45,980 bases of DNA from Thermus hydrothermalis (GTDB lineage Bacteria; Deinococcota; Deinococci; Deinococcales; Thermaceae): assembly GCF_022760925.1 (NCBI RefSeq), contig NZ_JAKTNT010000019.1:1-45980 (forward strand), read 5' to 3'. How positions within the stretch are numbered: the stretch's first letter is position 1; each line of letters begins with the position of its first letter. Of this stretch, positions 11,477 through 20,049 are shown in pieces. Under the pieces are notes generated by a model that searched no databases, was not told where the DNA came from, and saw only the letters and a program-made list of their open reading frames with translations. A program made the translations under genes and the position numbers.

Positions 11477-12006
11477 GCCCCTGGGAAGCCTTGGCCATCC
11501 TTTTGCTCCTCGCCACCGGGTTTCTAGTGGTAACCCTGAGAAACGCCATCCACGCTGCCTTGGCCCTCATCGCCAACTTCCTGGTCCTGGCCGGGGTGTA
11601 CGTGGCCCTGGACGCCCGCTTTCTCGGGTTCATCCAGATCATCGTCTACGCCGGGGCCATCGTGGTCCTCTTCCTTTTCGTCATCATGCTCCTCTTCGCC
11701 GCCCAAGGCGAGGTGGGCTTTGACCCCTTGGTGCGCTCCAAGCCCCTGGCCGCCCTCCTCTCCCTCGGGGTGGCGGGGGTCCTCCTCTCCGGGCTCTTGG
11801 GCCTGAAGCTCGCCCTCACCCAGGACCTACAGGGAGGGCTTCCCCAGGCCTTGGGCCCCCTCCTCTACGGGGACTGGCTCCTCGTGCTCCTCGCCGTGGG
11901 CTTCCTCCTCATGGCGGCCACGGTGGTGGCGGTGGCCTTGGTGCAACCCAGCCGTCCCCTAGACGCCCTGCGCCCCGAAGAGCGCAAGGAGGAGGTGCTC
12001 CGATGA
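11473..12006 (+). CDS. nuoJ: NADH:quinone oxidoreductase subunit J (Nqo10)
   Basis: Membrane subunit with five predicted helices. The third helix region keeps the family sequence [19 protein letters not shown] (about residues 56-74), whose pi-bulge is implicated in coupling between the quinone site and the antiporter modules. 177 residues; T. thermophilus Nqo10 is nearly the same length. The start is GTG at 11473, and the end overlaps nuoK by 4 nt (ATGA). Confidence 0.96.
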   Translation: MSPWEALAILLLLATGFLVVTLRNAIHAALALIANFLVLAGVYVALDARFLGFIQIIVYAGAIVVLFLFVIMLLFAAQGEVGFDPLVRSKPLAALLSLGVAGVLLSGLLGLKLALTQDLQGGLPQALGPLLYGDWLLVLLAVGFLLMAATVVAVALVQPSRPLDALRPEERKEEVLR

Positions 12007-12290
12007 GCTACCTTTTCGCCTCCGCCCTCCTCTTCGCCCTCGGGGTCTATGGCGTCCTCACCCGCAGGACCGCCATCCTGGTCTTCCTCTCCATTGAGCT
12101 CATGCTGAACGCCGCCAACCTTTCCCTGGTGGGCTTCGCCAAGGCCCATGGACTGGAAGGGCAGGTGGCCGCCCTCATGGTCATCGCCATCGCCGCCGCG
12201 GAGGTGGCGGTGGGCCTCGGACTCATCGTGGCCATCTTCCGCCACCGGGAAAGCACCGCGGTGGACGACCTATCGGAGCTTAGGGGGTAA
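12003..12290 (+). CDS. nuoK: NADH:quinone oxidoreductase subunit K (Nqo11)
   Basis: Small three-helix membrane subunit, 95 residues, homologous to MrpC antiporter subunits. Buried acidic residues of the proton pathway are visible in helix 2 ([13 protein letters not shown], Glu near residue 32) and helix 3 ([17 protein letters not shown], Glu near residue 67). Translationally coupled to nuoJ by ATGA. Only two nt separate its stop from nuoL. Confidence 0.97.
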   Translation: MSYLFASALLFALGVYGVLTRRTAILVFLSIELMLNAANLSLVGFAKAHGLEGQVAALMVIAIAAAEVAVGLGLIVAIFRHRESTAVDDLSELRG

Positions 12291-12292
12291 GC

Positions 12293-14113
12293 ATGGCGCT
12301 TCTATCCACCATCCTCCTGCCCCTTTTGGGCTTTGCCCTCCTGGGGCTTTTCGGCAAACGGATGCGGGAACCCCTTCCCGGGGTCATCGCCTCCGCCCTC
12401 GTGCTCCTCTCCTTCCTGGTGGGCGTGGGCCTCCTCCTTGGAGGTGGGGCCCGCTTTGAGGCGGAGTGGCTTCCCGGCATCCCCTTTAGCCTCCTTTTGG
12501 ACAACCTCTCGGGCTTCATGCTCCTCATCGTCACCGGGGTGGGCTTCCTCATCCACGTCTACGCCATCGGCTACATGCACGGGGACCCGGGCTATAGCCG
12601 CTTCTTCGCCTACTTCAACCTCTTCATCGCCATGATGCTCACCCTGGTCCTGGCGGATAGCTACCCGGTGATGTTCATCGGCTGGGAAGGGGTGGGCCTG
12701 GCGAGCTTCCTCCTCATCGGCTTCTGGTACAAGAACGCCCAGTACGCCGATAGCGCCCGCAAGGCCTTCATCGTGAACCGCATCGGCGACCTGGGCTTCC
12801 TCCTGGGCATGGCCATCCTCTGGGCCCTCTATGGGACGCTCTCCATCTCCGAGCTCAAGGAGGCCTTGGAAGGCCCCCTGAAGAACCCCTCCCTCCTGGC
12901 CCTGGCGGGGCTTTTCCTCTTCCTGGGGGCCGTGGGGAAAAGCGCCCAGGTGCCCCTCATGGTCTGGCTTCCCGACGCCATGGCCGGCCCCACCCCGGTT
13001 TCCGCCCTCATCCACGCCGCCACCATGGTGACCGCCGGGGTTTACCTCATCGCCCGGAGCTCCTTCCTCTATAGCGTTCTGCCCGACGTTTCCTACGCCA
13101 TCGCCGTCATCGGCCTCCTCACCGCCTTCTACGGGGCCCTTTCCGCCTTCGGGCAGACCGACATCAAGAAAATCGTGGCCTACTCCACCATCAGCCAGCT
13201 CGGGTACATGTTCCTGGCGGCGGGGGTGGGGGCCTACTGGGTGGCGCTCTTCCACGTCTTCACCCACGCCTTCTTCAAGGCCCTCCTCTTCCTGGCCTCG
13301 GGGAGCGTGATCCACGCCCTGGGCGGGGAACAGGACGTGCGCCGGATGGGCGGGCTCTGGCGGCACCTGCCCCTGACCCGTTGGCACGGGCTCATCGGCG
13401 CCCTAGCCCTGGGGGGCTTACCCCTCCTTTCGGGCTTCTGGTCCAAGGACGCCATCCTCACCGCCACCCTCACCTACCCCTTCGGCGGGGTGGGCTTCTA
13501 CGTGGGGGCGCTCTTGGTGGCGGTCCTCACCGCCATGTACGCCATGCGCTGGTTCGTCCTGGTCTTCCTGGGGGAGGAAAGGGGCCACCACCACCCCCAC
13601 GAGGCCCCGGCGGTGATGCTTTGGCCCAACCACCTCCTGGCCCTGGGCTCGGTGCTTGCGGGCTACCTGGCCCTGCCCCATCCCCTGCCCAATGTGCTGG
13701 AGCCCTTCCTGAAGCCGGCTTTGGCGGAGGTGGAGGCCCACCACCTCTCCTTGGGGGCCGAGTGGGGCCTCATCGCCCTCTCCGCCCTGGTGGCCCTACT
13801 GGGGCTTTGGCTCGGCTACACCTTCTTCCAACGGAAAACCTTCCCCGCCTGGTACCTGGCCTTTGAGCGGGCGAGCCGGGAAAGCTTCTACGTGGACCAG
13901 ATCTATAACGCCCTCCTGGTGAACCCCCTGAAGGCCCTGGCCGAAGCCCTCCTTCAGGGGGATTTCGGGCTCCTCAAGGGGTACTTTGGCCTTGGGGGTG
14001 CGGTGCGGGACCTGGGGCAGGGCGTGGCCCGGCTCCAGGCGGGCTACCTTAGGGTGTACGCCCTCCTCTTCGTGCTGGGCGTCCTTGTCCTCCTGGGGGT
14101 GATGCGGTGGTAG
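12293..14113 (+). CDS. nuoL: NADH:quinone oxidoreductase subunit L (Nqo12), antiporter-like
   Basis: The distal antiporter-like proton-pumping subunit with the long lateral helix at its C-terminus. The 606-residue product shows the MrpA-type core with the conserved Glu of helix 5 in [19 protein letters not shown], the broken-helix lysines ([39 protein letters not shown]), and a terminal hydrophobic segment (about 575-605) after an amphipathic stretch. A GGGGG ribosome binding site overlaps the end of nuoK. Its last codons overlap nuoM. Confidence 0.97.
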   Translation: MALLSTILLPLLGFALLGLFGKRMREPLPGVIASALVLLSFLVGVGLLLGGGARFEAEWLPGIPFSLLLDNLSGFMLLIVTGVGFLIHVYAIGYMHGDPGYSRFFAYFNLFIAMMLTLVLADSYPVMFIGWEGVGLASFLLIGFWYKNAQYADSARKAFIVNRIGDLGFLLGMAILWALYGTLSISELKEALEGPLKNPSLLALAGLFLFLGAVGKSAQVPLMVWLPDAMAGPTPVSALIHAATMVTAGVYLIARSSFLYSVLPDVSYAIAVIGLLTAFYGALSAFGQTDIKKIVAYSTISQLGYMFLAAGVGAYWVALFHVFTHAFFKALLFLASGSVIHALGGEQDVRRMGGLWRHLPLTRWHGLIGALALGGLPLLSGFWSKDAILTATLTYPFGGVGFYVGALLVAVLTAMYAMRWFVLVFLGEERGHHHPHEAPAVMLWPNHLLALGSVLAGYLALPHPLPNVLEPFLKPALAEVEAHHLSLGAEWGLIALSALVALLGLWLGYTFFQRKTFPAWYLAFERASRESFYVDQIYNALLVNPLKALAEALLQGDFGLLKGYFGLGGAVRDLGQGVARLQAGYLRVYALLFVLGVLVLLGVMRW

Positions 14114-15516
14114 TCTTGGCCATCCTCCTACCCATCCTCTTTGGGGTGCTCCTCCTCTTGGGCGCCCCTAGGGCCTTGGGGGTCCTGGGGGCCTTGGCCT
14201 CCTTCGCCCTGAACCTGGCTCTTTTCCTGGCCCAAAGGGGCGGGGAAAGCTTCGCCGTAAGCCTGCCCCTCCTGCCGGGGGCGGGGGTCTACTGGGCCTT
14301 CGCCCTGGACGGGCTTTCCGCCCTCTTCTTCCTCACGGTGGGGCTCACCGTCCTCCTGGGGGCCCTCGTGGCCCGGGTGGAGGGGCGGTTTTTGGGCCTC
14401 GCCCTCCTCATGGAAGGGCTCCTTCTGGGCCTCTTCTCCGCCCAGGACCTGGTGGTCTTCTACCTCTTCTTTGAGGCGGCCCTGATCCCCGCCCTCCTCA
14501 TGCTCCTCTTCTACGGGGGAGAAGGCAGGGTCAGGGCCATCTACACCTTCCTCCTCTTCACCCTGGTGGGCTCCTTGCCCATGCTGGCCGCCATCCTGGC
14601 GGTGAAGGCCTTGGGGGGAAGCCCCACCTTCCTCCTAAAGGACCTCCTCGCCCACCCCGTGCGGGGCGAGGCCGCCCTCTGGGTCTTCCTGGGCTTCGCC
14701 TTGGCCTTCGCCATCAAGACGCCCCTCTTCCCGGTGCACGCCTGGCTTCCCCTCTTCCACCGGGAAAACCACCCCTCGGGCCTGGCGGACGCCATGGGCA
14801 CCCTGTACAAGGTGGGGGTCTTCGCCTTCTTCCGCTACGCCATCCCCCTAGCCCCCGAGGGCTTCGCCGAGCTCCAGGGGCTTCTCCTCTTCCTGGCGGC
14901 CCTTTCCGCGGTCTATGGGGCCTGGGTGGCCTTCTCCGCCAAGGACTTCAAGACCCTCCTCGCCTACGCCGGGGTTTCCCACATGGGGGTGGCGGCTTTA
15001 GGGGTCTTCTCCGGGACCCCGGAAGGGGCCCTAGGGGGGCTCTACCTCCTGGCGGCGAGCGGCGTCTACACGGGGGGGCTTTTCCTCTTGGCGGGGCGGC
15101 TTTATGAAAGGCTTCACACCCTGGAGATCGGGCGCTACCGGGGCCTCTCCCATAGCGCCCCGGGGCTTGCCGCCTTGGCCCTCTTCCTCTTCCTCGCCAT
15201 GGTGGGGCTTCCCGGCCTCGCCGGCTTCCCCGGGGAGCTCATGACCCTGCTTGGGGCCTACAAGGCGAGCCCCTGGCTTGCGGGTTTCGCCTTCCTCTCG
15301 GTGATCGCCTCCGCCGCCTACGCCCTCACCGCCTTCCAGAAGACCTTCTGGGAGGAGGAGGGGAGGCAGGTGGCGGACCTTGGGGGGGAAGAGTGGCCCT
15401 TCGCCCTTCTGGCCGTTTTGGCCTTGGTCCTCCTGGGCGTCTTCCCGGGCTTTTTCCTACAGGGCCTTAGGCCCTTGGCGGAGGCCTTCGCCCGCATCCT
15501 CGGAGGTGGCGCATGA
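14107..15516 (+). CDS. nuoM: NADH:quinone oxidoreductase subunit M (Nqo13), antiporter-like
   Basis: Middle antiporter-like subunit of the membrane arm. In 469 residues it keeps the helix-5 Glu ([19 protein letters not shown]), the lysine-bearing [17 protein letters not shown] segment and [19 protein letters not shown], which build the central hydrophilic axis for protons. The start is GTG at 14107, seven nt inside the end of nuoL. The stop overlaps nuoN (ATGA). Confidence 0.96.
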   Translation: MVVLAILLPILFGVLLLLGAPRALGVLGALASFALNLALFLAQRGGESFAVSLPLLPGAGVYWAFALDGLSALFFLTVGLTVLLGALVARVEGRFLGLALLMEGLLLGLFSAQDLVVFYLFFEAALIPALLMLLFYGGEGRVRAIYTFLLFTLVGSLPMLAAILAVKALGGSPTFLLKDLLAHPVRGEAALWVFLGFALAFAIKTPLFPVHAWLPLFHRENHPSGLADAMGTLYKVGVFAFFRYAIPLAPEGFAELQGLLLFLAALSAVYGAWVAFSAKDFKTLLAYAGVSHMGVAALGVFSGTPEGALGGLYLLAASGVYTGGLFLLAGRLYERLHTLEIGRYRGLSHSAPGLAALALFLFLAMVGLPGLAGFPGELMTLLGAYKASPWLAGFAFLSVIASAAYALTAFQKTFWEEEGRQVADLGGEEWPFALLAVLALVLLGVFPGFFLQGLRPLAEAFARILGGGA

Positions 15517-16793
15517 CGCTTTTGGTGCTGGCCGGCTTCTCGGTGGTCCTCACCCTTCTAGGCTTTTTCGTCTCCGTCCCCGCCTTCAAGCGGCTCACCA
15601 TCCTGGGGCTTTCCCTGGGGCTATTTGCCCTCCTCCTCACCTGGGGGCGGGCGGAGGCCTTTGGGCCTTACCAGGTGGACGGCGTTTCCCGGGCCTTCAC
15701 CCTCCTCGCCCTCCTGGGGGCCCTTTGGACCGTGGGGCTCGTGCGCACCCGGCGCTTTGAGTTCTACCTGCTCGTCCTCTACGCCGCCACGGGGATGCAC
15801 CTCCTCGCCTCCACCAAGAACCTGGTCCTGATGCTGGTGGCCCTCGAGGCCCTCTCCCTTCCCCTCTACGCCCTCGCCACCTGGCGGCGGGGGGCGGGCC
15901 TCGAGGCGGCCCTCAAGTACTTCCTCCTGGGGGCCTTGGCCGCCGCCTTCTTCCTCTACGGCACCGCCCTCTTCTACGGGGCCACGGGAAGCCTCCTGGC
16001 GGGCACCCCCGGGGAAGGCCCCCTCTACGCCCTGGCCTTGGCCCTCCTCCTGGTGGGGCTCGGCTTCAAGGTGGCCCTGGCCCCCTTCCACTTCTGGACC
16101 CCGGACGTCTACCAGGGTAGCCCCACCCCGGTGGTCCTCTTCATGGCCACGGGGGTGAAGGCCGCCGCCTTCGCCGCCCTCCTCCGGGTGGTGGCCCCAG
16201 GGGCGGGGGACGCTTTGGCCCTCCTCGTGGCCCTTTCCGTGCTCATCGGCAACCTGGCCGCCCTGAGCCAGAAGGAGGCCAAGAGGCTTCTCGCCTACTC
16301 CTCCATCGCCCACGCCGGGTACATGGCCCTGGCCCTTTATACCGGGAACGCCCAGGCCTTGGGCTTTTACCTCCTCACCTACGTCCTGGCCACGGGCCTG
16401 GCCTTCGCCGTGCTCTCGGAGGTTTCCCCGGACCAGGTGCCCCTGGAGCGCCTCAAGGGCCTCTTCCACAAGGACCCCCTCCTGGGCCTAAGCCTCTTCG
16501 TGGCCGCCCTCTCCCTCCTGGGCCTACCCCCCTTGGCGGGCTTCTGGGGGAAGTACCTGGTCTTCACGGAGGCGGCCAAGGCGGGGCAGTGGGGGCTTTT
16601 GGTCCTGGCCCTCCTCACGAGCGCCGTGAGCGCCTACTACTACCTGGGCCTGGCCCTCATGGTCTTCCAAAAGGGCGAGGCGGAAGCCGCCCCCAGGCCC
16701 CTGGCCCGGAACGTGGCCCTTTTGGTGGCCCTTTTCCTCCTCCTCCTCGGGCTTTTCCCGGGAACCGTTCTTCCCGCCCTGGCGGCGGGCTAG
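15513..16793 (+). CDS. nuoN: NADH:quinone oxidoreductase subunit N (Nqo14), antiporter-like
   Basis: Proximal antiporter-like subunit and last gene of the operon. The 426-residue product shows VALEALSLPLYALA (helix-5 Glu), the lysine segment GFKVALAPFHFWTPDVYQGSP and SQKEAKRLLAYSSIAHAGYM. Genes for the Thermus-specific accessory subunits Nqo15 and Nqo16 are not in this window. A hairpin with a T-run follows 17 nt after the stop. Confidence 0.97.
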   Translation: MTLLVLAGFSVVLTLLGFFVSVPAFKRLTILGLSLGLFALLLTWGRAEAFGPYQVDGVSRAFTLLALLGALWTVGLVRTRRFEFYLLVLYAATGMHLLASTKNLVLMLVALEALSLPLYALATWRRGAGLEAALKYFLLGALAAAFFLYGTALFYGATGSLLAGTPGEGPLYALALALLLVGLGFKVALAPFHFWTPDVYQGSPTPVVLFMATGVKAAAFAALLRVVAPGAGDALALLVALSVLIGNLAALSQKEAKRLLAYSSIAHAGYMALALYTGNAQALGFYLLTYVLATGLAFAVLSEVSPDQVPLERLKGLFHKDPLLGLSLFVAALSLLGLPPLAGFWGKYLVFTEAAKAGQWGLLVLALLTSAVSAYYYLGLALMVFQKGEAEAAPRPLARNVALLVALFLLLLGLFPGTVLPALAAG

Positions 16794-16809
16794 GTCCATG
16801 CGGCATCCC

Positions 16810-16842
16810 AAGGGGGGCCTTGGCCCCCCTTGTGCCCTTTTT
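16810..16842 (+). terminator. Rho-independent terminator of the nuo operon
   Basis: AAGGGGGGCC (16810-16819) pairs perfectly with GGCCCCCCTT (16822-16831). The nominal loop is two nt, so the apical pairs are probably open. A TTTTT run follows at 16838-16842 after six nt. The descending arm overlaps the -35 box of the next gene. Confidence 0.65.
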
Positions 16843-16858
16843 GGGGCTTGGGTAAAGT
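16830..16858 (+). promoter_or_regulatory. Promoter of the gene at 16869
   Basis: TTGTGC (16830-16835), a 17-nt spacer and TAAAGT (16853-16858) make a good sigma-A promoter. The start would fall near 16865, only a few nt before GTG 16869. The -35 box shares bases with the nuo terminator. Confidence 0.6.
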
Positions 16859-16868
16859 GAAGGGAAAC

Positions 16869-17249
16869 GTGGAGGACCCCTTAGCCCCCTTGTCCCCAGA
16901 GCTATGGGAGGAAGACCCCTTAGCGGGGGTGCGGCTTTTGGCCCAAGGCCTCCCCAAGGGCATCCGGGGGGCGTGGCTTTTGGGCGTGGCGAGCGGCTTC
17001 CTCTGGCCCGAGGCCCCGCCCCCTAAGGACCTCGCCGCCCTCTTCCGCCGCCTGGAGGGGGCGTGGCGGGAAGCGGAAAACTACTTCCTGGACACGGGCC
17101 TGGACTTCCCCGTTTTGGTGAGCGAGTGGGCGAGGGGGGCCCTCGAGCCCCTCCTCTACCGCAAGCGCCGCCCCAACTACGCCCGCCTGCGCCAGGCCTT
17201 TCTCCAAGGAAGCCGCCTCGGGGAAGCCCTTCGGGCCAAAACCCCCTAG
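16869..17249 (+). CDS. Unknown protein, about 126 residues
   Basis: I do not recognise the family. It is a mainly helical soluble protein with conserved-looking patches LLGVASGFLWPE (about 44-55), a Trp/Arg-rich helix LEGAWREAENYFLDTG, and a basic C-terminal part (RKRRPNYARLRQAFLQGSRLGEAL). There is no signal peptide, metal motif or known domain. GTG 16869 is favoured because the promoter at 16830-16858 places the transcript start just before it; GTG 16857 would lie within the -10 box. The codon pattern is that of a real Thermus gene. It is convergent with the arginase gene and shares a CTAG stop with it. Confidence 0.6.
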   Translation: MEDPLAPLSPELWEEDPLAGVRLLAQGLPKGIRGAWLLGVASGFLWPEAPPPKDLAALFRRLEGAWREAENYFLDTGLDFPVLVSEWARGALEPLLYRKRRPNYARLRQAFLQGSRLGEALRAKTP

Positions 17250-18112
17250 AGGATCCGCTTCCCCAAAAGGCTTAGGGCCAGGCCCACCATCATCTCCGCC
17301 GTGCGGTTCCGCTCGTCCAGGATGGGGTTCACCTCCACAAGGTCCAGGCTTCTCACCCGCCCCGCCTGGGCCAGGATTTCCATGAGGAGGTGGGCCTCCC
17401 GGTAGCTAAGCCCTCCCGGCACCGGGGTACCCACCCCGGGGGCCAGGGTGGGGTCCAGGACGTCCGCATCCAAGGAGACGTGAAGGGGAAGGCCATCCAG
17501 GTAGGCCAAGGCCTCCTCGGCGATGCGGGCGATGCCCAGGCGGTCCACCTCGTGCATGGTGTAAACCCTAACCCCCATCTCCCGCAAAAGCCGCTTTTCC
17601 CCGGGGTCCAGGCTCCGCACCCCGATGAGGACCACGTCCCTCGGGTCCACCGCCCGGAAAACCTCGGTGAGCCGGGCGTGGCCTAGCCCGGCGAGCACCG
17701 CCAGGGGCATCCCGTGGATGTTCCCGGAAGGGCTCGTTTCCGGGGTGTTGAAGTCGGCGTGGGCGTCCACCCAGATAACGCCAAGCCTCCCCTTGGCCAC
17801 GCCGGACACGGAGCCCATGGAGAGGGAGTGGTCCCCCCCAAGAACGATGGGGAAAACTCCCTCGGGCAAGGCGCGGAGCCTCTCCTGGAGTTCCAAGGCC
17901 GCCTGGCGGATCTCCTCCAGGTAGGGCCCCTTGCGCCCCCTAAGGGTTTCCGCCACGGGCACCCGCACGTTCCCGAGGTCCTCCACCAGGTAGCCCAAGG
18001 CCTCCAGCTCCTCCAGAAGCCGGGCGTAGCGCAGGGCGGAAGGCCCCATGTCCACCCCGCGCCTTCCCGCCCCCAGGTCCATGGGTACCCCGACCACCGC
18101 TACCCGTTCCAT
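17246..18112 (-). CDS. rocF: Arginase (ureohydrolase family)
   Basis: Arginase hydrolyses L-arginine to ornithine and urea with a dinuclear manganese centre. The product (288 residues from 18112) has all metal motifs: GGDHSLSMG near residue 92, DAHADFNTPETSPSGNIHGMPL near residues 115-136 and SLDADVLDPTLAPG near residue 217. SGNIHG and the residues following DAHAD favour arginase over agmatinase. ATG 18112 is preferred to the in-frame ATG at 18121 because TACCAT lies seven nt before 18112, fitting a leaderless transcript; 18121 would overlap that box. Convergent with the gene at 16869, stops overlapping in CTAG. Confidence 0.9.
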   Translation of the reverse strand: MERVAVVGVPMDLGAGRRGVDMGPSALRYARLLEELEALGYLVEDLGNVRVPVAETLRGRKGPYLEEIRQAALELQERLRALPEGVFPIVLGGDHSLSMGSVSGVAKGRLGVIWVDAHADFNTPETSPSGNIHGMPLAVLAGLGHARLTEVFRAVDPRDVVLIGVRSLDPGEKRLLREMGVRVYTMHEVDRLGIARIAEEALAYLDGLPLHVSLDADVLDPTLAPGVGTPVPGGLSYREAHLLMEILAQAGRVRSLDLVEVNPILDERNRTAEMMVGLALSLLGKRIL

Positions 18113-18119
18113 GGGGGGC

Positions 18120-18125
18120 ATGGTA
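18120..18125 (-). promoter_or_regulatory. Leaderless -10 box of the arginase gene
   Basis: TACCAT on the minus strand, seven nt before the ATG at 18112. No clear -35 box. Confidence 0.45.
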
Positions 18126-18155
18126 GCAGAAAGCCCTATGCGTTGCCCGGGAAGT

Positions 18156-18311
18156 TTATGCCCGCTTCAGCCAGGTCCCCACCACCCCTACCCCCCAAGC
18201 CCCCAGGGGCCCCCCCAAAAAACCAGCCACCACAACGGCACGGAGGGCCCAAGGGGGAACACATTCCTGAGGCAAGCGGAAGAAGCAGGCCCTTTTGGCA
18301 GCGGCCCACAA
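18156..18311 (-). CDS. Possible small hydrophobic peptide or gene remnant
   Basis: A 51-codon open frame starting at TTG 18311 ends in a plausible membrane helix (LRAVVVAGFLGGPLGAWGVG, about residues 23-42, then a basic tail LKRA). The third-position GC is clearly lower than in neighbouring genes and there is no ribosome binding site, so it may be a decayed gene end or chance. The frame is open upstream to about 18338 without an ATG. It occupies most of the 18122-18389 gap between arginase and the CRISPR array; I see nothing else firm in that gap. Confidence 0.2.
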   Translation of the reverse strand: MWAAAKRACFFRLPQECVPPWALRAVVVAGFLGGPLGAWGVGVVGTWLKRA

Positions 18312-18389
18312 GCTTCTTCGGCGGATGATGGGACGGCTCAGGGCCTACCACGCCGGTCAGGTGGACCGGGTGGCTTGACGGGGAAGACC

Positions 18390-19639
18390 GTATCAATCCC
18401 CTTACGGGGAAGCATCTCTTGCAACCAAGGCATCTTGTCCGGGGAAATCCAGGGTAAGAACGCGTCGCAATCCCCTTACGGGGAAGCATCTTTTGCAACT
18501 GGGGGGCCGTGGCGGTGGCTACCTCTGGCGGGCTCATGTCGCAATCCCCTTACGGGGAAGCATCTCTTGCAACTCCTACGAGTCCCACGAAGACATCCTG
18601 AAGGCGTACGAGCTCATGTCGCAATCCCCTTACGGGGAAGCATCTTTTGCAACTACATCCTGATAAAGCGAAATGGTAGGCTAATAAAGATCCTGTCGCA
18701 ATCCCCTTACGGGGAAACATCTTTTGCAACTAAACCGGGCATATTCGCTCATGCGTCATGCTCAAAACCCTGGGTCGCAATCCCCTTACGGGGAAGCATC
18801 TTTTGCAACGCAGAGGATGTGCTCAAGGCTTGCGCATTGATGGAGGTCGCAATCCCCTTACGGGGAAGCATCTTTTGCAACATATTCTCGGGGTAAAAGC
18901 TTACTTACCACTTGAATACTTCTAGTCGCAATCCCCTTACGGGGAAGCATCTTTTGCAACTGCGGGCAAGTGAGTTAGTCCGCATGGGCTACAAGTCGCA
19001 ATCCCCTTACGGGGAAGCATCTTTTGCAACCGAGCGGACCGCCGAGGGGTTAGCTCGCAATGTGGGGCAGTCGCAATCCCCTTACGGGGAAGCATCTTTT
19101 GCAACGTATCCCCTGGCATAACCACTTTGAGGCGCTCACCCCGTCGCAATCCCCTTACGGGGAAGCATCTTTTGCAACTGAGGCCATTGAGGAGCAACTG
19201 AAACGGGTAGATTTGTACGTCGCAATCCCCTTACGGGGAAGCATCTTTTGCAACGAAAGCCGCCGCGTGGAAGAGGGATGTCTGGCGCGAATGGGGTGTC
19301 GCAATCCCCTTACGGGGAAGCATCTCTTGCAACCCGGGTGGGCCGCACCGAGTACGGCACGACCATCTACCGGGGTCGCAATCCCCTTACGGGGAAGCAT
19401 CTCTTGCAACACAACCGCTCCTGCACCATATGTTTGCACCATACTCCAAAGTCGCAATCCCCTTACGGGGAAGCATCTCTTGCAACTGGTGGGAGTTGCG
19501 GAGCCACGTGCTCCGTATCCTCACCAGTCGCAATCCCCTTACGGGGAAGCATCTCTTGCAACCTTGAACGTCTTTACTTCTCCGGCAACAACATCTATCC
19601 TAGGTCGCAATCCCCTTACGGGGAAGCATCTCTTGCAAC
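18390..19639 (-). CRISPR. CRISPR array, 17 repeats and 16 spacers, no cas genes nearby
   Basis: Seventeen 36-bp repeats start at 18390, 18464, 18538, 18618, 18695, 18774, 18846, 18925, 18995, 19070, 19143, 19219, 19298, 19375, 19451, 19527 and 19604. Spacers are 34-44 nt. On the minus strand each repeat begins GTTGCAA, has the palindromic core CCCCGTAAGGGG and ends ATTGCGAC, the crRNA 5' handle known for Thermus type III systems, so transcription is inferred to be right to left. The leftmost repeat is degenerate exactly in the handle (ATTGATAC), as expected for the leader-distal end. Repeats carry either CTTTT (repeats 2, 4-12) or CTCTT (1, 3, 13-17) near the plus-strand 3' end; repeat 5 has one further change (GAAACAT). 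Confidence 0.97.
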
Positions 19640-20036
19640 GGCAACCCCTCAAAAGCAACGTTCTGGAGGGCATGCTCCAGAGGGGGGTTTCTGAGAAAGA
19701 TGAAGCTTGGAATATGCACATGCCGTATAAGGGCCATTTTTAGGGGTTTATGCCGTCAGGAAGGCGCATAGGAAACGGGCGATGAGAAGGGAAAGGCGCA
19801 TAAAGCCCATGCCTAAGGCAAAAACCGGTTGTCAAGATGCCCACCGGCGGGTGCCGGTACCCTGATTTTACCACTTTACTGAAACGCTTGACGCGGTGCA
19901 AAAAAGACGAGTGAAGGCCCTTGAAGAGCTCGCTATAACATGAGAAAGCGAAAAACGCGCCCTTTCCGTCGTGTCAAGCCCCCCTTGCCGCAAGCGCCCC
20001 CAGTCCCCCACCCTAGGAAAACCGCCCAAGGAGCGC
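19640..20036 (-). promoter_or_regulatory. CRISPR leader and intergenic region
   Basis: This 397-bp stretch holds no convincing gene and is richer in A+T than its surroundings. On the minus strand an extended -10 element TGg-TAAAAT (873-865 of the 19-kb block, i.e. 19873-19865) could start the pre-crRNA near 19858. TTGACA boxes also occur on that strand at 19835-19830 and 19977-19972. A 10-bp direct repeat AAGGCGCATA lies at 19761-19770 and 19793-19802. Hairpins ACCGGC/GCCGGT (19843-19858) and CTGGAG/CTCCAG (19663-19680) are also present. A 32-codon plus-strand frame from ATG 19940 is not convincing. Confidence 0.55.
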
Positions 20037-20042
20037 TATACT
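20037..20042 (+). promoter_or_regulatory. Leaderless -10 box of yceD
   Basis: TATACT followed by seven nt and the ATG at 20050. No Shine-Dalgarno at proper spacing, so the mRNA is probably leaderless. Confidence 0.55.
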
Positions 20043-20049
20043 TGTAGGG

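Noticed and set aside
19031..19069. TCGCAAT inside spacer 9 as a partial repeat
   Set aside because: Only seven bases match the repeat start and the rest of the repeat is absent; chance similarity.
18048..19743. Several open frames through the CRISPR array
   Set aside because: They translate the repeat unit over and over, giving periodic peptides such as NPLTGKHLLQ, and are not genes.
19820..19847. Possible minus-strand terminator (CCGGT/ACCGG then TTTTT) in the CRISPR leader
   Set aside because: The stem is only five pairs with a 13-nt loop, and it would lie between the promoter and the array, which makes little sense.
19940..20038. 32-codon plus-strand ORF beginning MRKRKTRPF
   Set aside because: The only -10-like box (TATAAC) abuts the ATG, which is too close for any transcript to include it, and the peptide is Pro/Arg-rich without a ribosome binding site.
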